Of a stretch of 64,000 nt of DNA, positions 56,341 to 64,000 are shown piece after piece. The stretch's first letter is position 1, and the number at the start of each line of letters is the position of its first letter. Below the pieces are notes generated by a model. That model saw only the letters and a program-made list of their open reading frames with translations. It was not told where the DNA came from and ran no database searches. Source of the DNA: Linanthus parryae (Eukaryota; Streptophyta; Magnoliopsida; Ericales; Polemoniaceae); NCBI GenBank assembly GCA_023055425.1, contig JALGPY010000007.1:17618001-17682000 (forward strand), read 5' to 3'. The position numbers and the translations under genes were made by a program.

Positions 56341-56661
56341 TGCATTCTATAAGCTACAACTTCTGGTGTGTTACCGGTTCCTTTGCTAGGCAATTAAGTT
56401 CTTGAACATTATCTCATTTAACATTATTGTTGGTGTCTTATTCATTTATCAGATTTCTGATGATGACGGCGGCGGCCGCGGTGGCGGTGGTTCGACGGCG
56501 ACAATGGTGGGACTATTTTTACGATTGGGTTGACTGAATCCTGACTCTGGTATGATTGTTCAACTAGTGTCTGCAACTACTACGACGTATTTAGGTGGGT
56601 TCAGACTTCATTAGATTGAGTCGCGTGCATCGCACCTGAAAACAAATCGTATGGACTTGGC
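56341..56661. repeat. Left promoter arm of unit C, ending at a deletion junction
   Basis: Matches 22640-22965 of unit A through 'aaatcgtatggacttggctg', then switches abruptly at about 56661/56662 to F-box exon 5 sequence. The right promoter arm, leader and first coding exons, about 4 kb in the other units, are missing. Confidence 0.75.
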
Positions 56662-57085
56662 TGTTACATAGAACATTTGAAAAGGCGATATTCACAGACA
56701 AAGAGGAGAAGATAATTGGAATACAACTTATTTTGTGTTCTCCGAGTTATTTTTCCAACTCTCCACTTGTCCCATCGTTCTTAGATGATATTGATACCCC
56801 GTTGATTAATGATTAATTCATACAAACAGCGCTACCTCAAGGCATTGGCAGCGAAGGAGGTAGTCAATACAAGGGAAAGAGACCGAGCTGCTTCGTTGCC
56901 TGAGAAAGTGAGATGTTCTAAAGATTTTCAAAACATTCATAGATCTTTTCTTGTCTCACCCATGTATCATTCAACAATTTATGTGTGTGTGTGTGCAGGT
57001 TTATGACGAATGGCTTACAGATCTCGACAAGGACCATATTGAGATTTCAGATCAAATGACGGCATTGCACCAAATGCAGTTGTAA
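56662..57085 (+). pseudogene. F-box-like gene copy C, last exons only
   Basis: Holds part of the fifth block (56662-56710, whose donor GT is changed to AT), the sixth (56830-56907; RYLKALAAKEVVNTRERDRA) and the last (56999-57085, ending TAA; VYDEWLTDLDKDHIEISDQM). Exon sizes of the last two match copies A and B exactly (78 and 87 bases). No F-box, promoter or start remains. Confidence 0.8.
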
Positions 57086-57699
57086 TTATCTTGGGTTGTA
57101 TGTGGCAAATGCTTGTCATGTCTGTTCCCTTTTGTATTGCCATTCGCAACTTAGATATGAATGTTTATGGTAAATTTATGTTGTACCGGTGGGTGGATAG
57201 ACAGTTAGAAATCATTTACTGTTATTTGACAAGAGCCGTTTATATTCGGTGTAGACATCCCAAATCCAGTATAAACAATGTAAAATCTGGCAGTGTGGGA
57301 GGCAATATATATCGCGATCTTGTTGTGTACCATTTGCTTCATTGTATTCCTCTTAAGCACTGTCAATTTTCCATGATTTTGTTCATGTATTGACCGTCAC
57401 TTCAGGATTGTTCATTTGGAAACCACATTTGCCCCAAATGGGAGGCCCAATTCCCCTACATATAATGCGTTTAAAGGACTCGGTACAATCTTGGCAAATG
57501 AGTAAAGTTGGATTCACAACTAGCTTTCATCAATAAAAAAGTCTCTTTAGTATTTATGCTCAAAATCTATTTCCTACATAATTTCGATAGGGCGAATTTT
57601 ACCTCTGCTAGTAATTTAAAACTCATTTGACTCTCACAAGTTGATGCCTTTGGTCTTCTGGGGGTGCAATAATCATCGTTATGATTTGGCCAACAAATG
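57086..57699. repeat. Tail of unit C
   Basis: Aligns with the tails of units A and B and keeps the empty sites of the solo LTR (near 57169) and the TRIM-like element (near 57530). Ends at the Gypsy insertion. Confidence 0.65.
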
Positions 57700-58128
57700 T
57701 GATATGGGTCCGGTTACACCACTTAGAGATGCGAGTATATCAGACGATGATTCGGACGGGGAGAACAAGCAAAACAAGGATACGACTCAGGCGCACGGTG
57801 GCTCCGCCATCATATTTGAAAGATTACGTTCAGCCCAAGCTGAAACGTTAATCTGATATTTTATTTTAAAAGCTTTTCGTTATTTTTGCGTTATATTTAT
57901 GTTTTTTGGACTTTGGGTCAGTTATGATATTTTTATTAAATCCGGAGTTTCTTTTCGGTTCTTTACTCGGATTAGGTTTAGGTCGAACCGACATGGTTAG
58001 TAGTATAAAAGAGGTGTAATGTTTTTCTAAAGAAATTAAGAAAAGAATTACCCTCATTCTCTCTCTCTCTCTCGTTAATTTTTTGCTTCCTTCGTTACTG
58101 TGATGTGCCCTTGTTACCAGAGGTAACA
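57700..58128 (+). repeat. 5' LTR (429 bp) of the right Ty3/Gypsy element
   Basis: Starts TGATATGGGTCC and ends GAGGTAACA one base before the PBS. It contains 'agtataaaagagg' (about 58000, TATA box) and a CT run. It is preceded by AAATG (57695-57699), the likely target duplication, whose partner would lie beyond the right edge. The end of unit B shows the unoccupied sequence 'ccaacaaatgacactc'. Confidence 0.8.
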
Positions 58129-58129
58129 G

Positions 58130-58146
58130 TGGTGCTTTCATTCTTC
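58130..58146 (+). other. PBS of the right Gypsy element
   Basis: TGGTGCTTTCATTCTTC directly follows the LTR. The tRNA was not identified. Confidence 0.65.
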
Positions 58147-58202
58147 TTCGTCGGACGTACAACCGCGGCGAACAAACCTCACCCTCCCACTCACCGGCGA
58201 CC

Positions 58203-59330
58203 ATGACAAAGGAGATCTCTGATCGCGGCAAGAACCCCGCCGTTACCCAGGACAACACCCAGAGCTTCTCCAACGAAGCTACGATTGCTGCAATCACCAA
58301 TCTGCAGGTAGATATTTACACCCATCAACGCCGCCGGGATTCCGAAATCGCCGAGATCCGCGATGCGGTCCGGCAGCTGCTGAACACAGACGCCAGCTAC
58401 ACACCGCCGCCCGCACTCGCGACGCCCACCCTAGAACTTCTTCCAACCCTTGGCCGCCTACCTGTCCACAGCGCGCAGCACGCTGCTTCGGCCTCCACCG
58501 CGCAGCTCACTGCCTGGCCGCCTCCGGCCCCAACCGCAGCTTGGCAGCCACAACCTTCGCGCCCTAACCCAGCTGGAGGTAGAGAACCCAATCCACGAAT
58601 GCGGGTCGATTCCCCCCGCTTCAATGGGGAGGATCCCGTCGGGTGGATCTTTCGAATACAAAAGTATTTCCATTATTATCGTGCGACTGACCCGGATCGC
58701 CTACAACTTGTTGGAATTTTAATTGACAATCCGGCATTCGATTGGTTTCGGTATTACCAATCCAACAATCCCAATGCGACTTGGATGGATTTTTGTGTGC
58801 CGTCAAGCTCCGATTCGATCCCGGTCACTATGAAGACTACTTGGGCGTGCTCTCTAAGGTACAGGAAACATCAACACTTATGGCGTATCAAACAGCCTTT
58901 GAGGGGGTATTGCACAAGATTACAGGAGTTGAAGAAGGAGTTCTCGTGTCTCTTTTTCGGGCAGGTCTCAAGCAGCCCTTACGTCGCGAGTTGACACTGC
59001 GTGGACCACGCACATTACCCGAAGCTTTCGCTCTTGCTCGAGAATTGTCAGCGGGACAGGAAGAGTTATTCCAGTCCTACATGCCACCGCCAAAGCGTTC
59101 TTGGACGCCTATGATCACACGGGCAGCCCCTTCTCTACCGTCACCCAACACGGGTTCCGCCACTCCTTCGGGTCCCACCACGGGTTCGGCCACACCCCCA
59201 ATTAAGAGGATAACTCCAGCTGAGCATGCCGAGCAGCGCCGTCAGGGTCTTTGTTACAATTGCGACGAGAAATATACACGTGGCCACCATTGTAAGCCAC
59301 AGCTTTTGCTACTATGTTCAGGAGAGGATG
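58203..59330 (+). pseudogene. gag: Ty3/Gypsy Gag with one frameshift
   Basis: Starts at the ATG at 58203. An N-terminal coiled part and a P/A-rich stretch are followed by the Gag core from about 58600: RFNGEDPVGWIFRIQKYFHY and LIDNPAFDWFRYYQ. At a run of five T (58790-58794) one T is missing relative to the frame, and the Gag core continues in the next frame (FDPGHYEDYLGVLSKVQE, SLFRAGLKQPLRRELTLRGP). The zinc knuckle CYNCDEKYTRGHHC is at about 59253-59294, a form seen in plant chromoviruses. Otherwise complete. Confidence 0.88.
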
Positions 59331-62300
59331 ACGATACAGAGATCCAACCGCCTGCTGAAGAGGACGATCCTGGCATTATCTTGGACAACTTATCTGACCT
59401 CAACACTCTATCAGGTACTACACACCCTCGCGCTCTTAAGTTGAAAGGCACTATTCGCGATGTTTGCGTGCAGGTCCTCATTGATGGGGGTAGCACACAT
59501 AATTTTATTCACCCGGTTATGGCGGAACACTTTTCCCTAGTCCTGCATCCGGTTTCTCCGTTTCGCGTCTACGTGGGTAATGGGAAATCTCTCTGCTGCA
59601 CTTATTATTGTCCCAACACACCGCTAACCATTCAGGGGACAGTTTTTGATGTGGATCTCTATGTCCTGGCCGTTCACAGCATTGACGTTGTCCTAGGAGT
59701 TCAGTGGCTCCAGACTTTGGGCAAGATATCGCACGATTACAGCAATCTGACCATGGAATTCGTTTGGAAGGGCCAGCCACTTGTTTTGAATGGCGACGAT
59801 CATGGGCCCCGCCCAATTTCTTATAATTCCCTTGCTTCACAGTGTGCGACTGACCCGCACGTTGATTTTTATGAGCTTCTGGCCGTCCCTCTAGAGCATC
59901 AGGACGCCCCTATTGCGGAGGAATTCCCAGTTGATCTTCCGGCACCGGTTCTTCGCGTCCTATCACAGCATCGGGCTGTTTTTTCGGTTCCATCGGGCTT
60001 ACCTCCTTCCCGTGAAAGGGATCATCGTATTCATCTGCAGCCCGGGTCTAAACCAGTGAATGACCGGCCCTACCGCTACCCATATTTTCAGAAGACAGAG
60101 ATTGAACAGCAAGTTCAGGATATGCTCAAACGGGGGGTTATCCAGCCAAGCAACAGTGCATTCTCATCGCCGGTTCTTTTGGTACGTAAGAAGGACGGTA
60201 GTTTTCGTTTCTGTGTGGACTATCGCGCACTCAATGCCGCCACCGTTCCTGATCATTTTCCCATCCCTACGACTAACGAATTGTTCGACGAGCTTGGGGC
60301 AGCCCGCTATTTCACTAAATTGGATTTGCGTTCGGGCTATCATCAGATACGGATGCACTCTACTGATATTGAGAAGACGGCTTTTCGGACTCATGATGGC
60401 CACTTCGAGTTCCTCGTCATGCCGTTCGGCTTGACCAATGCCCCATCTACCTTTCAGGCCGCTATGAATCGGATTTTTCGGCCGATGCTCCGCTCCTTTG
60501 TGATTGTCTTTTTCGATGACATCTTAGTCTACAGTACTACTTTGGAGTTACATGCTCAGCACTTGGATCAGGTTCTTCGTGTCCTCTCGGACCATTCTTT
60601 TTATGTCAAGTTATCCAAGTGTTCCTTCGACCGGACTAGCGTTGATTACTTGGGCCATATCATCACTAATGGACAGGTGCAGGCAGATGCACAAAAGATT
60701 GCCGCCATGGTTGACTGGCCGACGCCTAGCACTGTGAAGCAGTTACGCGGGTTTTTGGGCTTGACTGGTTACTACAGGCGTTTTATTCGGGATTACGCCT
60801 CTATTGCTGCGCCTCTGACAAACCTTCTTAAGAAGGAGGCGTTCACATGGTCTTCCTCGCGCCGATCAGAGTTTTCTTGCCTTGAAAAAGGCCATGAAAT
60901 CAGCCCCTGTTCTTAGTTTACTCGATTTTACGCAGACGTTCGTTTTGGAGACTGATGCTTCTGATAAAGGTGTCGGCGCAGTACTTATGCAACAGGGTCA
61001 CCCGTTAGCTTTTTTCAGTAAAAAGGTGGGTCCCCGTCTTCGCGCGGCTTCTACTTATCATAAAGAGTTGTATGCAGTAGTTGAGGCAGTTCAAAAGTGG
61101 CGGCAGTATCTCCTGGGACGTGAGTTCGTCATCCGTAGCGATCAGCGCAGTTTGAAGGAGTTGTTGTCCCAGGTTATTCAGACGCCAAATCAGCAGTTTT
61201 ACATTCGAAAACTCATGGGGTTTCAGTTCCGCATTGAGTACAAACAGGGGACTGCTAATCAGGTAGCGGATGCATTATCTCGTCGTGATACCGAAGAGGA
61301 TTCGGCCTCCCTATTCCTTTCGGCCATACAGCCTCTTCCCGCGGTTCTTGAGGTAATTCGCCGTGAGACTGAGTCCATGGCCGACCTCCAGGCCTTGGTG
61401 GCCGCAGTTCAGTCAGACCTCAAGCCTCCACACTTCTCCTACATCGACGGTATTCTTTACTACAAAACTCGGATATGTGTAAGTAAGGAGTCCTCTGTCC
61501 GTTCTATGTTATTACAACAGGAGTTTCACAGCTCTCCTACGGCGGGTCACCCCGGTGTTGATCGCACATATCGGCGGTTATCGGCGGTCTTCTATTGGCA
61601 TGATATGCGCACTGATTTTCGTCAATTCGTTTCGGCTTGTCTTGTCTGTCAAACGACGAAGTATTCTACACAGAAGCCTGGGGGATTATTGCAGCCTCTT
61701 CCTGTGCCCGATCGTGTGTGGGCAGCCGCATCTATGGATTTCATCACCGATCTTCCTACGTCTCAGGGATCTACTGCTATCATGGTTGTGGTGGATAGGC
61801 TCACCAAATACGTGCACTTTGTGCCTCTTCTGACGGATTTCGATGCTCCCAGGGTTGCACGTTTGTTTGTTGAGGTAGTTGTCAAACATCATGGATTCCC
61901 GGAGTCTATTATTTCGGACCGCGATGCGATCTTCATGAGTACCTTTTGGCAGGAACTGATGAAGCTTAGTGGCACAACTCTTAAGTTCAGTACGGCGTAT
62001 CATCCCCAAACCGATGGTCAGACAGAGGTGATGAATCGGGGTTTAGAGCAGTATCTCCGCGCTTTTACATCTGAGCAGCCCAATCGATGGGTATCCTTTC
62101 TTCCATGGGCAGAGCTGTCTATGAATTGTCGTCACCATGAGGGCATTAATATGTCCCCATACCGTGCCCTCTATGGTCGGGATCCCCCGTCTTTGTTTCC
62201 CACGTTACCCACTAGTGAGACTTCCTCTTCAGTCGGCGAGTTGGTGACGGAACGTTCGGAGATTCTAGCCGATCTAAAGCGCCATTTGCTTCATATGCAA

Positions 62301-62528
62301 CAGCGCATGCGTGATCAAGCCAACAAACACCGTCGAGATGTGTCTTTTCAAGTTGGCGATATGGTACTCTTGCGGTTAGATCCGTATCGACAACGTTCTT
62401 TGGCCCGTCCGCTCTCTGCGAAGTTAGCCCGCCGCTATTATAGTCCTTCCCAGTGCGTGAGCGCATTGGACAGGTTGGTTGTCGTCTGCAATTTCCGGAC
62501 GGCTGTCGTATTCATGACGTCTTCCATG
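59331..62528 (+). pseudogene. pol: Ty3/Gypsy Pol: protease, RT, RNase H, integrase; C-terminus cut by a Copia insertion
   Basis: Protease: VLIDGGSTHNFIHPV, with D-G-G where D-S-G is common. RT: FRFCVDYRALNAATVP, YFTKLDLRSGYHQI, VMPFGLTNAPSTFQ and the catalytic VFFDDILVYS. RNase H: LETDASDKGVGAVL, YAVVEAVQKW and VADALSRR. Integrase: zinc site HSSPTAGHPGVD...CLVCQ, core ASMDFITDLP, IISDRDAIFM and TDGQTEVMNRGLEQ, then VGDMVLLRLDPYRQ. One extra base near 60860 shifts the frame between RT and RNase H, and another frame change near 62450 precedes the IHDVFHV-type end. At 62529 a Copia LTR begins, removing the remaining codons and the 3' LTR from this side. Short LTRs and size suggest a Reina-like chromovirus; no chromodomain is visible. 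Confidence 0.9.
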
Positions 62529-63816
62529 TGTTGGATTGAATACTAAAAGCCATGCTTTTTGTATTGGATTATATGAATTTGATATTTATGAGAATGGTTT
62601 TGGGCAATGCTTTTGCATTATATTATTATTGTGCATAGTTGTCTATTGTTCTACATAGTAGAAGATCTGGTGTGTAGAGTCTAGCTTACACACAGAAGAT
62701 CTTATCTTCGGTTCTTGTGGAATGAAAGTTGTGATTTCACAATCTAGATGGAATTAGACAAACCATCGGAACGATTGTAGCACATTGTTTTAGTAGGTCT
62801 GTCTTGGCTACAGGAAACAGTATAGTTCATACTATAGTTTCAACTCAATGTGCTAGTATACTTTGTGTATATTGAACAGGACCAAGTTGAGATCATTGTC
62901 TTTGTACTGACATAATAAGACAAGCTATGTCTCATGGTTATTATGATTACTTATGCTCTTAATCCTTAGATAGTCAATGTGCACATGTATTTAGTAGTTA
63001 TTGCTTTGACAAGTCAAGTGAGTGAGATTCCTATGGAGTCAATAGCCTCGGTGAGTTGGGTAATACTATTGAGTCCATGGTGTAGATTGATATATCGAAG
63101 GAATCCATGTCCCGGTTATGGGATTGATGATATCCCCTTGATGAAGCTTATAAGTTTTGATTATGTCAAACCCTGCAGGTAGATTACTTGGTAATCTGGA
63201 CATATCAAATAAGTTAAGTGGTAAGGATCAAGGAATTGGGAAGAGGTCGATTAAATGAATTAGTCAGTAATTAATTTAATCGGCGGATATCTGTAATCTT
63301 AACATGGGGAGATAATAAGTATTTAATAACAGGAGCTCGAAATATTAGTTTTTGAGAATATGGACAGGAGTGCAATAACAGTTATTTAGTGGTACTAACT
63401 GTTATTAACTTTATTCGGACTAGGTTCGGGTGGAACCAGAAGTTCTGATAAAGTTAGGAGCCTGATTCGTATTTTCTCCTCCAGGTCCCTCCCGTAGCCT
63501 ATATAAGTTTCCTTAGCCTTCAGAATTCGGATGCTTAAGATACACATCGAAATCTAGGGTTTCGAGAGTGAGAGCAATTCGTCTGGAGGCCAAGAAGGAT
63601 TCTGGAAGCAGCAAGCCCACACTTGCATCCAGGAGGAACTTCAGGAATATGGGAGAAGATCAGGAGTGTTTTCAGACCTACATCAGATAGCTTGGACGCA
63701 GGTATGAACCCTAATTCCGCCTAGTAGGGTTTATGGCGTTCATGTTGAAACAATTTTTTTTTTAATCGGTATAGCACACATGCAATCGAACTGGTCCAGG
63801 GATTCGCCTCCCTTCA
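62529..63816 (+). repeat. 5' LTR (1288 bp) of a Ty1/Copia element nested in the Gypsy pol
   Basis: Begins TGTTGGATTGAATAC immediately after the Gypsy 'cttccatg', and ends CCCTTCA two bases before a perfect PBS. CCATG (62524-62528) is the expected left target duplication. The element continues past the window. Interior open frames are short and not coding. Confidence 0.85.
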
Positions 63817-63818
63817 AT

Positions 63819-63830
63819 TGGTATCAGAGC
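63819..63830 (+). other. PBS, initiator Met tRNA type
   Basis: TGGTATCAGAGC, two bases after the LTR end. The remaining 170 bases to the window edge are the untranslated leader of this Copia element; nothing coding is seen. Confidence 0.92.
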
Positions 63831-64000
63831 CCCGTTCGACTCTGCATATCTGCTATACATCCATGTTGTCCAATAATCGAACCGGCTATGCATGTTAGAG
63901 TAGGAAGATCGCGATGTCTAACTCTGTTTTGCAGATTGAATCGTGTCCTGCTATTATGGTCATACTGTTTGATGTATGTGGTTTGATTTGGTTTTGGTTC

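Noticed and set aside
58203..62528. Two frameshifts read as programmed ribosomal frameshifting
   Set aside because: They lie inside the Gag core and between RT and RNase H, not at a gag-pol boundary; single-base indels are the simpler explanation.
1..64000. CRISPR arrays, bacterial operons, phage or organellar genes
   Set aside because: None seen on either strand; all coding signals are plant retroelements, MITE-associated frames, or intron-containing host genes.

Overview
This is nuclear DNA from a flowering plant, most likely a eudicot. It is AT-rich and built mainly of transposable elements: Ty3/Gypsy and Ty1/Copia LTR elements, small non-autonomous LTR elements, CACTA, Tourist, Stowaway and Mutator-type elements. 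The only host genes recognised are an F-box-like family with GT-AG introns and a broken kelch-repeat gene. No bacterial, organellar, rRNA, tRNA or CRISPR feature was found.

Layout, left to right. 1-4378: minus-strand Tat-type Ty3/Gypsy element (broken pol, intact gag, PBS, 599-bp 5' LTR), cut by the left window edge. 4379-10560: dispersed repeats, a poly-A-tailed remnant, a Copia gag pseudogene, a foldback MITE and a kelch pseudogene. 10561-13853: Tourist MITE, a CACTA end, and a complete 1.67-kb non-autonomous LTR element with a 186-codon ORF and a 5-bp target duplication. 15748-17712: a large inverted repeat whose loop holds an LTR-element tail. 18491-20482: broken Copia element.

20483-57699 is the core of the window. 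A locus carrying a small F-box-like gene has been duplicated at least three times, plus fragments: E (20483-20996), A (20997-29600, intact gene), D (36088-36860), B (36860 to about 53700, pseudogene), C (54067-57699, gene reduced to its last exons). The copies were later interrupted by different elements: a Copia element (GGCGG target duplication), CACTA (two copies, one inside an LTR), a 901-bp PIF/Harbinger-like element in an intron of copy B, a solo LTR (TAAAT), a TRIM-like element (AATAA), a Tourist MITE (TTA) and a Mutator-type MITE (9-bp ATTTATTAA). The sister copies keep the unoccupied site for most of these, so the insertions can be dated relative to the duplications from this window alone.

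57700-62528: plus-strand Ty3/Gypsy element with a nearly complete pol interrupted by two single-base frameshifts. A Copia element then inserted into its last codons (62529 onward); its 5' LTR and PBS are present and the rest runs off the right edge.

Functionally, one host gene looks intact: the 180-residue F-box-like protein of copy A, whose product would be expected to act as a substrate adaptor in an SCF ubiquitin ligase. Its promoter and 5' leader are duplicated head-to-head just upstream, a layout that could make double-stranded RNA. No clearly new biochemical system was identified. The most informative content is the duplication and insertion history, two small LTR elements keeping gag-like sequence, and the inverted promoter repeat.
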